Assembly (NCBI GenBank): GCA_947172415.1
Contig: OX359194.1
Span: forward strand, 4,278,001 to 4,342,000
From: Chondrosia reniformis
Taxonomy: Eukaryota; Porifera; Demospongiae; Chondrillida; Chondrillidae
Direction of reading: 5' to 3'
Length of the DNA stretch: 64,000 nucleotides
Shown: positions 1 to 12,403 of the stretch, one piece after another
Numbering within the stretch: position 1 is the stretch's first letter
How the letters are laid out: the number at the start of each line of letters is the position of its first letter
The notes under the pieces: generated by a model
Told to the model about the DNA's origin: nothing
The model's input: only the letters and a program-made list of their open reading frames with translations
Database searches by the model: none
Made by a program: the position numbers and the translations under genes

Positions 1-182
1 GTGACGCTTCAGTGGCTGGTGCTCCGCTTCACGCTCAGGTCACACGCTAGAGACACTTTCGCCTGGAATGTGACACCTCTGTAGGTGCTAATATGACAAT
101 TTACAAAAATTGGAAATTTGTAGACATGTTATACATGCACATTTTTAAACGCTAAAAAGTCGAAGGATGTCCCATCCCAAAG
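1..182. other. Non-satellite left flank, unidentified
   Basis: About 180 bases of mixed composition before the 13-bp satellite begins near 183. There is no long open reading frame and no terminal repeat visible within the window. It may be the edge of a truncated transposon or ordinary flanking DNA; I do not recognise it. Confidence 0.5.
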
Positions 183-3123
183 ATTCTATGTACTACTTGT
201 ATGTACTAGTTGTATGTACTAATTGTATTGACCTGTTGTATGTACTAATTGTGTGTTCTTGTTGTATGTATTATTTGTATGTACTAGTAATAATTATATT
301 TACTAGCTGTAGTTACTAGTTGTATGAATTACTTGTATGTACTTGTTCTTTGTACTAGTTCTATGTACTATTTGTATGTTCTAGTTATTTGTGTATGTGC
401 TAGTTATATGTAATAGTTGTGTGTTTTAGTTATATGTACTAGTTTTGTGTACTAGTTGTATGAACTAGTTGTATGTACTAGTTGTATGTACTAGTTGTAT
501 GTACTAGTTGTATGTAAATGTTGTAAGTACTAGGTATATTTACTAGTTGCAGTTACTAATTGTATGTACTAGTTGTATGTATTAGTTGTATATACTAGTT
601 GTATGTACAGGTTGTATGCATCAGCTGTGTATACTGTGGAGTTGTAGGTTCTAGTACTAGTTATACTAGGTACTAGGTAGGTAATAGTTGTATGTACTAG
701 TTGTTTGTACTAGTTGTATGTACTAGTTATATGTACTAGTTGTAGTGAAGGTTGCATGTACTAGTTGACTGTTCTAGTTGTATGCAATTGTTGTAAGTAC
801 TAGTTATATTTAATAGTTGCAGTTACTAATTGTATGTACTAGTTGCAATTACTAGTTGCATATACTAGATGTATCAACTAGTTGTATTTACTAGTCGTAT
901 GAACCAGTTGCATGTACTAATTGTATGTACTATTTATATGAACTAGCTATATGTGCATGTACTAGTTCTATGTACTTGTTGTAGTACCAATTGCAAGTAC
1001 TACTTGTGTGTCCCAGTTGTACTTACTAGTTGAATGTACTAGTTGTATGCACCAGTTGTTTGTTCTAGCAACTAATACAATGTTCTACTTGTATGTACTA
1101 GTTGTGTGTACTACATATTGTATGAACTAGCTGTATTCACTAGGTGTAAGTACTAGAACTAGTTGTATGCACTAGGTGTAAGTACTAGTACTAGTTATAT
1201 TTACTAGTCTTAGGTACTAATGGTATTATGTAGTAGTTTTATGTACTAGTTATATACTTGTTGTATGTACTATTTTTATGTTCCAGGGTTATGGAATCGT
1301 TCTATGTACTAGTTCAAAGTACTAATTTTAGTACCAGTTGTATGTGCTAGTTGTATGTACTAGTTGTTTGTACTAGTTGCATGTACTAGTTGTATGTACT
1401 AGTTGTATGGACTAGGTGTTTGTACTAGTTGTATGTACTATTTATATGTACTAGTTATATTTGTATGTGCTAGTTATATGTAGTAGTTGTGTGGTGTGTT
1501 TTATATATACTAGTTGTATGTACTAGTACTGGTTATATTTCTTAGTTGTAGGTACTATTTGTGTGTGCTAGTTGTATGTACTGTTGTATGTACTAGTAAC
1601 TAGTTGTAACTATTAGTTGTATGTAATAATTGTATGTCCTAATTGTATATATGTACTAGTAACAACTAGTTGTATGTACAAGTTGTATGAACTAGTAACT
1701 AGTTGTAAGTATAAGTTCTATGTTATAATTGTATGTACTAGTTGTATGTAAAAGTAACTAGTTATATGTACTAGTTGTATGTACTGGTAACTAGTTGAAT
1801 ATACTAGTTGTAAAGAGTAGTTGAATGTACTAGTTGTATGTACTGAATGTATTTACTAGTTGCATGTACTAGATGAAAGGACTAGTTGTATATGCTAGTT
1901 GCATGTTCTAGTTTTATGTGCTAGTAAATAGTTGTATGTACTAGTTGAATGGGCTAGTTGTATGTTCTAGGTGTATTTGCTTGTAACTAGTTGTAGGTAC
2001 TAGTTGTATGTATTAGTTGTATGTCCTAGTAACTAGTTGTATACACTAGTTGTTTGTACTAGTTGTGTATTCTAGTTCTATGTACAAGTAGTATGTCACT
2101 AGTTTTATGTACTAGTTGTATGTACTAGTTCAATGTACTAGTGTGTAGTTGTATGTACTAGTTATGTGTACTAGTTGTAGGTACTAATTGGATGTACTAG
2201 TTGTGTGTACTAGTAACTAGTTGTATGTACTAGTTATGTGCACTAGGTTTATGTGCTAGTTAAATGTACTTAGTTGTATATACTAGTTGTTTGAACTTGT
2301 AACCTTATTTATGTACTAGTTGTAGGTACTACTTGTATGTACTAGTTGTAGGTACTACTTGTATATACTAGTTGTAGGTACTACTTGTATGTACTAGTTG
2401 TGTGTAATTGCTGTATGTACTAGTTATATTTACTAGTTGTGATTACCTTTTGTATGTACCAGTTGTATGTACTAGTAACTAGTTGTATACACTAGTTGTA
2501 TGTACTAGTTGTGTATTCTAGTTCTATGTACAAGTTGTATATCACTAGTTGTATATATTAGTTGTATGTACTAGTTGAATGTAATAGTAATTAGTTATAT
2601 GTACTAGTTATATGTACTGGTTATGTGTACTAGTTATATTTACTAGTTGTGGTTACCTTTTGTATGTACTAGTTGTATGTACTAGTAACTAGTTGTATAT
2701 ACTAGTTGTTTGTACTAGTTGTGTATTCCAGTTCTATGTACAAGTTGTATATCACTAGTTGTATGTATTAGTTGTATGTACTAGTTGAATGTAACAGTAA
2801 TTAGTTATATGTACTAGTTATGTGTACTAGTTATATGTACTTGTTTTATGTACTAGTAGTATGTACTAATTATATGTACTAGTAAATATATGTAGGTACT
2901 AGTTGTAGGTACTAGTTGTATGTGCTAGTTGTATGTACTAGAAACACTCTGCCTTTACTAGTTGTAGTTATTAGTTATATATACTTGTAACTATCTGTAT
3001 GTCCTAGTTGAATGTATTAGTTGTATGTACTAGTTGTATGTAGTTATGTGTACTAGTTTTATGTACTTGTTGTGTGTAATTGTTGTGTGTCCAACTTATA
3101 TTTACTACTTGTAGTTACTAGTT
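183..3123 (+). repeat. 13-bp satellite, forward block
   Basis: Tandem copies of TAGTTGTATGTAC, many with one or two substitutions (GTATGT to GTGTGT, TAGTT to TAATT) and occasional partial units such as TAGTAAC. TAG occurs in every unit, so long open reading frames are rare. From about position 539 onward this block is the left arm of the large inverted repeat: for example, the stretch at 612-690 recurs reverse-complemented at about 23245-23320. Confidence 0.95.
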
Positions 3124-3423
3124 TTATGTAAAGTTTGTTTGTAGATTGCAAACATCAACATGAACGGAAGGACTTGGTGGTACAACTGAGGCATAGACAA
3201 CTGCCTGATTTGTTGAAGTGATCGAGGCAAAGTAGGAATTGAGACTAGATGCAGATGGGCTGTTAGTGACTGATGACTGAGAAGAAAGACCATTGTATTT
3301 GCAAACTTTAATCTCTGACCACAGGTTAGAGGGACTGACTTTCTTTACCACAAGAACAGACACATAAGACTTCTGGGCTGATCTCTGCCATTTTGTCACT
3401 TGATTGCAAAATTTTCTGTACTT
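3124..3423 (-). CDS. Gene-like open segment, unknown product (copy 1)
   Basis: An open frame of 99 codons on the minus strand, running from 3423 to a TAA at 3124-3126, inside a 345-base non-satellite insert (3124-3468). There is no methionine in the frame, so if real it is a terminal exon or a fragment; the upstream stop is at 3424-3426. The predicted product has a basic, aromatic N-terminal third (KYRKFC, then TKWQRSAQKSY) and a Ser/Thr/Val-rich C-terminal part ending near CNLQTNFT. A branch-point-like ctgac and an AG lie just upstream, so a 3' splice site is possible but weak. I do not recognise the family. Copy 2 at 20388-20687 differs at three bases across the insert, and all three are synonymous in this frame. 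Confidence 0.3.
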   Translation of the reverse strand, partial: KYRKFCNQVTKWQRSAQKSYVSVLVVKKVSPSNLWSEIKVCKYNGLSSQSSVTNSPSASSLNSYFASITSTNQAVVYASVVPPSPSVHVDVCNLQTNFT

Positions 3424-3960
3424 TTATAGTCAGTATATAGGTGGGTCTGCAGGAACTTCCGATGCAGTTATATGTACTAGTTGTATGTACTAGTTGGTGT
3501 ACTAATTCTATGTACTAGTTGTATGTATTAGTAAATAAACTAGTTGTATGAACTAGTTGTATGAACTAGTTGTATGAACTAGTTGTATGTATTAGTAACA
3601 ATCTGTATTTACTAGTTGTAGTTACTAGATGTATATACTAGTTGTATGTACTAGTGCTATGTACTGATTGTGTGTACTAGTTGTATGTACTAGTCGTATA
3701 TACTAGTTGTATATTCTAGTTGTATGTACTAGTTGTATGAACTAGTAACACTCTGCATTTACTGGTTGTAGTTACTAGTTGTATATACTAGTTGTATGTA
3801 CTAGTTGCATCTACTAGTAACTAGTTGTATGTACTAGTTGTAGGTACTAGTTGTGTGTACTAGTTATATGTACTAGTCGTATATACTAGTTGTATGTACT
3901 AGTTGTATGTACTAGTTGTGTGTACCAGTTGTATGTACTAGTCGTATATATTAGTTGTAT

Positions 3961-6362
3961 GTACTAGTTTTATGTACTAGTTGTGCGTAATTGTTGTATG
4001 TACTAGTTATATTTACCAGTAGTAGTTACTAGCTGTATGTACTAGTTGTATGTACTAGTAACTAGTTTTATGTATTAGTAACTAGGTGTATGTACTAGTA
4101 ACTAGCTGTATGTACTAGATATATATACTAGTTGTATGTACTAGATGTATGTACTAGTGGTGTGTACAACTTGTATGTACAAGTAACTAAATGTATGTAC
4201 TAGTTGTAGTTACTAGTTGTATGTACTAGTTGTATGTGCTATTTGTATGTACAAGTAACTGGATGTATGATCTAGTTGTATGTACTAGTTGTATGTACTA
4301 ATTGTATGTACAAGTAACTGGATGTATGATCTAGTTTTATGTACTAGTTGTATGTCCTAGTTATATTTACCAATTGTAGTTACTAGTTGTATGTACTAGT
4401 TGTATGTACTAATTGTTTGTACTAGTAACTAGATGTATGTACTAGTTGTATGTACTAGGTGTATGTACTTGTTTTATGTACTAAATACTAGTTGTATATA
4501 CCAATTGTATGTACTAATTATAAGTTCTAGTTGTATGGACTAGTTCTTTGTACTAGTTGTGTATAGTATTTATATGTACTAGTTATAAGTGTATGTGCTA
4601 GTTTTATGTAGTAGTTGTGTGTTGTGTGTTATATATACTGGTTGTATGTTGTAACAACCAGTTGTATGTATTCCTTGTATGTATTAGTTGTATGTACTAG
4701 TTATATGCACTAGTTGTATATATGTACTAGTAACTGATCGTACGAACTAGTTGTATGTACTAGTTGTATGTGGTAGTTGTATGTACCAGATGTATACAGT
4801 GGTTTTATGTACTAATTGTATATACTTGTATGTAATAGTTGTGTGTACTAGTTATGTACTTGTTGGATGTACTAGTTTTATGTACTAGTTGTTCGTACTA
4901 TTTGTAGAAAGTATGTGTATGTGCTAGTTATATGTGGTAGTTGTGTATACTGGTTGCATGAACTAGTCGTATGTAATAGTTGCATGTACTAGTTGTATGT
5001 ACTAGGTGCATTTACTAGTTTATGTACTAGGTGGGTCTAATTGTTGTTTGTACTAGTTATAATTACAAGTTGTCGTTAGATGTTGTATGTACTAATCGTA
5101 TGAACTAGTTGTTTGTTGTAGTAAATAGTTGTATGTAGTAGTTGTATGTTCTAGTTATATAAACTAGTTGTATGTACTAGTAACTAGCTGTATGCACTAG
5201 TTGTTTGTGCTAGTGTTTTGTATTAGTACTGGTAATATTTAATAGTTGCTTGTGCTACTTGTATCTACAAGTATAAATTACATTTACTCTTTGTAGGAAC
5301 TAGTTCTATGTACTAGTTGTATTTGTATGTACTAGTTGTATGTATATACTAGTTTTATGTACTAGTTCTATGTACTAGTTGTAGTACTAGTTTAATGTAC
5401 TAGTTGTATGTACTAGTTGTAAGTAATACTTGAATGTACTAGTTGTATATACTAGTTTTATGTACTAGTCGCATGGACTAGTGTGTGTACTCGTTGTATG
5501 CACTAGTTGTTTGTCTTGTGTTATGGAATCGTTCTATGTGCTAGTTGTATGTGCTAGTTGTAGTACAAGTTGTATGCACAAGTTGTATGTACTAGTTGTA
5601 TGAACTAGTTGTATGTACTAGTTGTAGGTACTATTTATATGTACTAGTTATTTGTGTATACCCTAGTTGTATGTTCTAGTCTTATGGAATCGTTTTGTTT
5701 GTCCTAGATACACGTTGTATGTGCTAGTTGCTAGTTGTATACACTATTTGTATGTATTAGTTATATGTTCTAGTAGTATGTACTAATTGTATGGCCTCCT
5801 TTAATGTACTAGTTGAATGTATATATTAGTTAAGAACTAGTTGTATGGACTAGTTGTATGTACTAGCTGTATTTACTTCTTCTATGTGCTAGTTGTATGT
5901 AATAGTTGCATGCACTAGTTGTATGTACCAAGTTGTATGTACTTGTTATATGTACATGTTGAATGAATTAGTTGAATTTACTTTGTGTGTATACTAATTG
6001 CATGCACTAATTGTCTTTACTAGTTGTATGTACTAGTTGTATAAACTCTTTCTATGTACTAGTTATATGTGTATTTTTAGTTATACGTATATATCCTAGT
6101 TATATGAACCACTTGGATGTACTAGTTATATGTACTAATTGTAAGTACTAGTTGTATGTACCAGTTGTATGTACTAGTTGTATGACTAGTTGCATGTATT
6201 AGTTGAATGCACCAGTTTTATGTACTAATTGTATGGACTCTTTCTAGGTAATAGTTATATGTGTATCTTTAGTTATACGTATATATCCTAGTTATATGTA
6301 CCACTTGGACGTGCTAGTTATATGTACTAATTGTAAGTACTAGTTGTATGTACAAGTTTTAT
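3961..6362 (+). repeat. 2.4-kb direct duplication, copy 1
   Basis: Starts near ttgtgcgtaattg (3981) and matches 6363 to about 8765. Offsets are 2402 at the start, 2377 at the ttatggaatcg landmark (5521 and 7898) and 2363 at acttggatg (6111 and 8474), so small indels have accumulated. The start is placed where upstream similarity is lost. Confidence 0.85.
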
Positions 6363-8765
6363 GTACTAGTTTTATGTACTAGTTGTGCGTAATTGTTGTA
6401 TGTACTACTTATATTTACCGGTAGTAGTTACTAGCTGTATGTACTAGTTGTATGTACCAGTAACTAGTTTTATGTATTAGTAACTAGGTGTATGTACTAG
6501 TAACTAGCTGTATGTACTAGATGTATGAACTAGTGGTGTCTACAACTTGTATGTACAAGTAACTAAATGTATGTACTAGTTGTAGTTACTAGTTGTATGT
6601 ACTAGTTGTATGTACTAATTGTATGTACAAGTAACTGGATGTATGATCTAGTTGTATGTACTAGTTGTTTGAACTAATTGTATGTACAAGTAACTGGATG
6701 TATGATCTAGTTTTATGTACTAGTTGTATGTCCTAGTTATATTTACCAATTGTAGTTACTAGTTGTATGTACTAGTTGTATGTACTAATTGTTTGTACTA
6801 GTAACTAGATGTATGTACTAGTTGTATGTACTAGGTGTATGTACTTGTTTTATGTACTAAATACTAGTTGTATATACCAATTGTATGTACTAATTATAAG
6901 TTCTAGTTGTATGGACTAGTTCTTTGTACTAGTTGTGTATAGTATTTATATGTACTAGTTATAAGTGTATGTGCTAGTTTTATGTAGTAGTTGTGTGTTG
7001 TGTGTTATATATACTGGTTGTATGTTGTAACAACCAGTTGTATGTATTCCTTGTATGTATTAGTTGTATGTACTAGTTATATGCACTAGTTGTATATATG
7101 TACTAGTAACTGATCGTACGAACTAGTTGTATGTACTAGTTGTATGTGGTAGTTGTATGTACCAGATGTATACAGTGGTTTTATGTACTAATTATATATA
7201 TTTGTATGTAATAGTTGTGTGTACTAGTTATGTACTTGTTGGATGTACTAGTTTTATGTACTAGTTGTTCGTACTATTTGTAGAAAGTATGTGTATGTGC
7301 TAGTTATATGTGGTAGTTGTGTATACTGGTTGCATGAACTAGTCGTATGTAATAGTTGCATGTACTAGTTGTATGTACTAGGTGCATTTACTAGTTTATG
7401 TACTAGGTGGGTCTAATTGTTGTTTGTACTAGTTATAATTACAAGTTGTCGTTAGATGTTGTATGTACTAATCGTATGAACTAGTTTTATGTTGTAGTAA
7501 ATAGTTGTATGTAGTAGTTGTATGTTCTAGTTATATAAACTAGTTGTATGTACTAGTAACTAGCTGTATGCACTAGTTGTTTGTGCTAGTGTTTTGTATT
7601 AGTACTGGTAATATTTAATAGTTGCTTGTGCTACTTGTATCTACAAGTATAAATTACATTTACTCTTTGTAGGTACTAGTTCTATGTACTAGTTGTATTT
7701 GTATGTACTAGTTGTATGTATATACTAGTTTTATGTACTAGTTCTATGTACTAGTTGTAGTACTAGTTTAATGTACTAGTTGTATGTACTAGTTGTAAGT
7801 AATACTTGAATGTACTAGTTGTATATACTAGTTTTATGTACTAGTCGCATGGACTAGTTGTGTGTACTCGTTGTATGCACTAGTTGTATGTCTTGTGTTA
7901 TGGAATCGTTCTATGTGCTAGTTGTATGTGCTAGTTGTAGTACAAGTTGTATGCGCTAGTTGTATGTACTAGTTGTATGAACTAGTTGTATGTACTAGTT
8001 GTAGGTACTATTTATATGTACTAGTTATTTGTGTATACCCTAGTTGTATGTTCTAGTCTTATGGAATCGTTCTGTTTGTCCTAGATACACTTTGTATGTG
8101 CTAGTTGCTAGTTGTATACACTATTTGTATGTATTAGTTATATGTTCTAGTAATATGTACTAATTGTATGGCCTCCTTTAATGTACTAGTTGAATGTATA
8201 TATTAGTTAAGAACTAGTTGTATGGACTAGTTGTATGTACTAGCTGTATTTACTTCTTCTATGTGCTAGTTGTATGTAATAGTTGCATGCACTAGTTGTA
8301 TGTACTTGTTATATGTACATGTTGAATGAATTAGTTGAATTTACTTTGTGTGTATACTAATTGCATGCACTAATTGTCTTTACTAGTTGTATGTACTAGT
8401 TGTATAAACTCTTTCTATGTACTAGTTATATGTGTATTTTTAGTTATACGTATATATCCTAGTTATATGAACCACTTGGATGTACTAGTTATATGTACTA
8501 ATTGTAAGTACTAGTTGTATGTACCAGTTGTATGTACTAGTTGTATGGACTAGTTGCATGTATTAGTTGAATGCACTAGTTTTATGTACTAATTGTATGG
8601 ACTCTTTCTATGTACTAGTTATATGTGTATTTTTAGTTATACGTATATATCCTAGTTATATGAACCACTTGGATGTACTAGTTATATGTACTAATTGTAA
8701 GTACTAGTTGTATGTACCAGTTGTATGTACTAGTTGTATGACTAGTTGCATGTATTAGTTGAATG
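6363..8765 (+). repeat. 2.4-kb direct duplication, copy 2
   Basis: Tandem partner of 3961-6362. The inverted partner arm (about 17.4-19.8 kb) contains only one such unit. The right end is uncertain because it runs into the 192-bp higher-order repeats. Confidence 0.8.
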
Positions 8766-9130
8766 CACTAGTTTTATGTACTAATTGTATGGACTCTTTC
8801 TAGGTACTAGTTATATGTGTATTTTTAGTTATACGTATATATCCTAGTTATATGTACCACTTGGATGTGCTAGTTATATGTACTAATTGTAAGTACTAGT
8901 TGTATGTACAAGTTTTATGTACCAGTTGTATGTACTAGTTGTATGGACTAGTTGCATGTATTAGTTGAATGCACTAGTTTTATGTACTAATTGTATGGAC
9001 TCTTTCTAGGTACTAGTTATATGTGTATTTTTAGTTATACGTATATATCCTAGTTATATGTACCACTTGGATGTACTAGTTATATGTACTAATTGTAAGC
9101 ACTAGTTGTATGTACAAGTTTTATGTACTA
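8405..9130 (+). repeat. 192-bp higher-order repeat array
   Basis: The rare variant ttatacgtatatatcc recurs at 8444, 8637, 8829 and 9035, at spacings of 193, 192 and 206; a further pair at 6081 and 6273 is also 192 apart. Each unit is about 15 monomers with the same order of variants. The corresponding place in the right arm (around 17.6-17.75 kb) lacks this block. Confidence 0.85.
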
Positions 9131-10209
9131 GTTGTATGAAATAGTAGTATGTAGTAGCTGTATATATTAGTTGTATATTTCAACAAGTTCAACTAGTAGA
9201 ATTTACTACTTATATGTACTAGTTGTATGTACTAGTTGTATGTACTAGTTGTATTTACTAGTTCTATGCACTAGTTGTAGTTACTAGTTGTATGTACTAA
9301 TTGTATGTACTAGTTGTATGTACTAGTTTTATGTACTAGTTGTATGTACTATTTGTATGTACTAGTAAATATATGTATGTACTAGTTGTAGGTACTAGTT
9401 GTAGGTACTAGTTGTATGTACTAGTTATGTTTCCTTCTTTTATGTGTTAGTTAAATGTACTTAGTTGTATGTACTAGTTGTAACCATATGGATGTACTAG
9501 TTGTAGGTACTACTTTATGTACTAGTTGTGTGTAATTGCTGTATGTACTAGTTATATTAACTAGTTGTAGTTACTATTTGTATGTACTAGTTGTATGTAC
9601 TAGTAACTATTTGTATACACTAGTTGTTTTTACTAGTTGTGTATTCTAGTTCTATGTACAAGTTGTATGTCACTAGTTTTATGTACTAGTTGTATGTACT
9701 AGTTGTGTGTAATTGCTGTGTGTACTAGTTATATTTACTAGTTATTGGTTGTATGTACTAGCTGTTTGTAGTTTAGTTGTATGTAAGAGTTATTTGTACT
9801 AGTTATATGTTTATGTTCTGGTTATATTTACAAGTTGTATTTACTAGTTATATGTACTAATACTGTGAAATAGTTATGTACCAGTTGTAGGTACTAGTTG
9901 TATGTACTAGTTATATATACTAATTGCATGTACTAATTTCTAGTTGTAAGTACTAGTTGTATATACTAGTTATATGATCTAGTTATATGAGTATGTAATG
10001 GTTATATGTACCAGTTGTGTGTAACATTTGGATGTAATAGTTGTATGTACTTTAGTTGTATGTACTATTGTAAGTACTCGTTATTAGTTGTATGGTCTAG
10101 TTGTATGTACTAGGACTAGTTATATTTACTAGTTGGAGGTTCTAGTTGTATGTACTCAATTGTAAGTAGTAGTTGCATGTTCTAAACGTATATACTAATT
10201 GTATGTACT

Positions 10210-11003
10210 AGTACATACAACTAGTTCATACAATTATTAAAAATAACCAGTACATGCAACTAATCACTAGTACTTACCACTACTACATACAACTAGCAGA
10301 TAAAGTTAGTAAATATAGTTTGTTAATAGTACATACACCTAGTACATACAACTAGTACATACAACTAATACATATAACTAGTACATAGGATAACTACATA
10401 CAACTACTATGTATAACTAGTACATAGAACAATTACACACAACTAGTATATACATAAAACTATTTACATAAAACTACATACAACTAGTATATGCAACTAG
10501 TTACTAGTACATCCAACTAGTACATCAAACTAGTACATACAACTAGTAGATATAACTAGTTACTAGTACATACAACTAGTAAATACAAATAGTCCATACA
10601 TCAATTTCACAAAACTAGTACATAAAATTAATACATAGAACTATATAGTTCATACAATTAGTACATACAACTAGTTACTAGTATAATCCAACTAGTACAT
10701 ACAGCTAGTACATCCAACTAGTACACATAACTAGAACATACAGCTAGTACATCCAACTAGTACATATAACTAGTACATACAGCTAGTACTTACAACCAGT
10801 TCGTACAACTATTACGTATAATAGTTGCTAGTACATATAACTAGTACATACAACTAATACATACAACTAGTACATACAAGTAGTACATATTACTACATAC
10901 CACTTGTTCAAACAACTAGTACATGCAACTAGCTGCTAGTATATACAACTAGTACATGCAACAAGCTACTAGTATAAACAACTAGTATATAAAACTAGTA
11001 TGT
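10210..11003 (-). repeat. 13-bp satellite, reverse block
   Basis: The monomer reads GTACATACAACTA here. The strand switch at 10209/10210 lies in the palindrome gtactagtac. This block pairs with 15809-16603. Confidence 0.93.
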
Positions 11004-11006
11004 CAG

Positions 11007-11195
11007 TATGGTCAACTTTGGTCCGACGTGAACCTGTCTGCTGCTGCCGGAAGGAAGCAAAGCCGAGGCTTCTGGCTAAAAACCCAAAGAAAGGAAAACA
11101 TAACTGACTGAAGGTTGTCCAAGCCGGATACTCCTTGCCTTAGTAAACTAAGGCAAGGAGTAACAAGGTTTTCCATTAAGGCTTTTGTTTCTAAA
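11007..11195 (+). mobile_element. Retrotransposon 3' end, truncated copy A
   Basis: Matches the downstream non-coding part of copies B and C (12210-12400 and 14429-14622) but lacks their coding part. It includes a strong hairpin at about 11129-11158: arms of 13 bases, CTCCTTGCCTTAG and its complement, around TAAA. Loss of the 5' part fits non-LTR retrotransposon truncation, or a segmental duplication break; the downstream satellite flank is shared with copy B, which favours duplication. Confidence 0.7.
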
Positions 11196-11850
11196 GTAGT
11201 TACTAATTGTATGTACTAGTTGTATGTACTAGTAACTAGATATAAGCACTAGTTGTATGTAGTAGTTGTATGTACTAATGGTTTGTACTAGTTGTTTGAA
11301 CTGGTTGTATGTAATTATATGTACTACTTGTATGTACTAATGGTTTGTACTAGTTGTTTGAACTGGTTGTATGTAATTATATGTACTACTTGTATGTACT
11401 AGTTGTATGTACTAGTTCTATGGACTAGTATAATGTACTAATTGTACGAACTTGTTGTATAGGTGTTCTAGTTTTTTGCATTAGTTATATGAATTAGTTG
11501 TATGTACTGGATGTATGTACTAGTTGTATGTACTAATTGTATGTAGTAGCGGTATCTACTAGTAGTTAGTTGCATGTACTAGTTATATGGACTAGTTGTA
11601 TGTACTAGTTGTATGTACTAGGTGTATGTACAAGTTGTATTTACTAGTTGTATGAACTAGTTGTTTTTACTAGCTGTATGTAGTAGTTATATTTACTAGT
11701 TGTAGTTACTAATTGTATGTACTAGTTGTATGTACTAATAAGTAGTTGCATGTACTAGTTATATGTAATAGTTGTATGAACTAGTTGTATGAACTAGTTG
11801 TATATACTAGGTGTATGTACTAGTTGTATTTACTAGTTGTATGTAATAGT
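11196..11850 (+). repeat. 13-bp satellite, forward block in spacer
   Basis: Ordinary forward monomers. 11411-11850 is a direct copy of 13623-14069 (offset 2212, then 2219 after a 7-base insertion at about 13685). The start, 11191-11335, matches 12399-12543. Confidence 0.92.
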
Positions 11851-12134
11851 TGTTTAGCAATATTAATGGAAGATGGCAAGAGAAGTTCCAAAAGTACCAG
11901 AAGCTGGCAGCTGATATGAGGAAACAATTTAGGGGCTACCGAATTAAGGTAGTCCCGATGATAATTGGTGCTTTGGGGACAGTGGACACGCTCCTGGAAG
12001 ACCTTAGGGGAATTCCAAAGCTGTCAAAAAGTGCAGTAGAAGTGATGAGAGCCATGCAGAGAACTGTTCTCTGTTCGGCTGTGAGGATATTGAGGCGACA
12101 TCTATCTGTTGAGGGATTGGGGCCTGGACGATAA
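11851..12134 (+). pseudogene. Reverse-transcriptase-type ORF, C-terminal remnant (copy B)
   Basis: About 93 codons open from the satellite junction to TAA. Order along the fragment: KFQKYQKLAADMRKQF near residues 11-26, then KVVPMIIGALGTV near 33-45, then MQRTVL and RILRRHLS near 68-87. This layout (a K-Y-x-x-L helix, a V-V-P-x-x-x-G-A-L-G strand, and a closing RILR helix) resembles the C-terminal tail of many invertebrate retrotransposon polyproteins; that is recall of a family pattern, not a search. The reverse transcriptase core is absent. The start codon context is satellite, so this is a remnant and not a gene. Predicted product identical to copy C. Confidence 0.55.
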
Positions 12135-12403
12135 GTAGTCCTGTCCCAGTCCTTGCCTGTCGACCTCTGGAAAGCAGTGGTGGATTGGTGTATGGAGGTA
12201 CTCCCTCCTATTATGACGGTCAACTTTGGCCCGACGTGCACCCGTCTGCTGCTGTTGGAAGGAGGAAAAGCCGAGGCTTCTGGCTAAAAACCCAAAGAAA
12301 GGAAAACATAACTGACTGAAGGTTGTCCAAGCCGGATACTCCTTGCCTTAGTAAACTAAGGCAAGAAGTAAGAAGGTTTTCCATTAAGGCTTTTGTTTCT
12401 AAA
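11851..12403 (+). mobile_element. Non-LTR retrotransposon-like 3' end, copy B
   Basis: A non-satellite insert made of an open reading frame end (to 12134) and about 265 bases of downstream sequence ending in a hairpin (CTTGCCTTAG around TAAA) and a T-rich tail. 5' truncation and a retained 3' end are typical of LINE-type insertion. Its left half and left flank match copy C, while its right half and right flank match copy A, so it looks like a recombinant of the two. No poly(A) tail or clear target duplication is visible. Confidence 0.65.

Larger units (their letters stand above)
3469..10209 (+). repeat. 13-bp satellite, forward block with higher-order structure
   Basis: Same monomer as 183-3123. 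Variant monomers recur in fixed order, giving larger nested units: a 2.4-kb direct duplication and a unit of about 192 bp. The block ends at 10209, where the strand flips across gtactagtac. Confidence 0.95.
539..11003 (+). repeat. Large inverted repeat, left arm
   Basis: Landmark variants here recur in the same order, reverse-complemented, at 15809-23391. Matched pairs: 614 with 23316, 1289 with 22410, 3124 with 20687, 9995 with 16803, 10209 with 16604, and 11003 with 15809. A stretch of about 135 bases at 10206-10340 shows one mismatch to its partner at 16473-16607, and the embedded gene-like segment shows 3 mismatches in 345. The arm is about 2.9 kb longer than its partner because of a 2.4-kb duplication and a higher-order repeat block. 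Confidence 0.9.

Noticed and set aside
183-3123. Regular short repeats as a possible CRISPR array
   Set aside because: Units are contiguous 13-bp repeats without spacers and the surroundings are eukaryotic transposons; no cas-like genes.
11936-12241. 101-codon minus-strand frame over the retrotransposon tail, repeated at 14155-14460
   Set aside because: Shadow of the plus-strand remnant, which has the recognisable VVPxxxGALG and RILR motifs.
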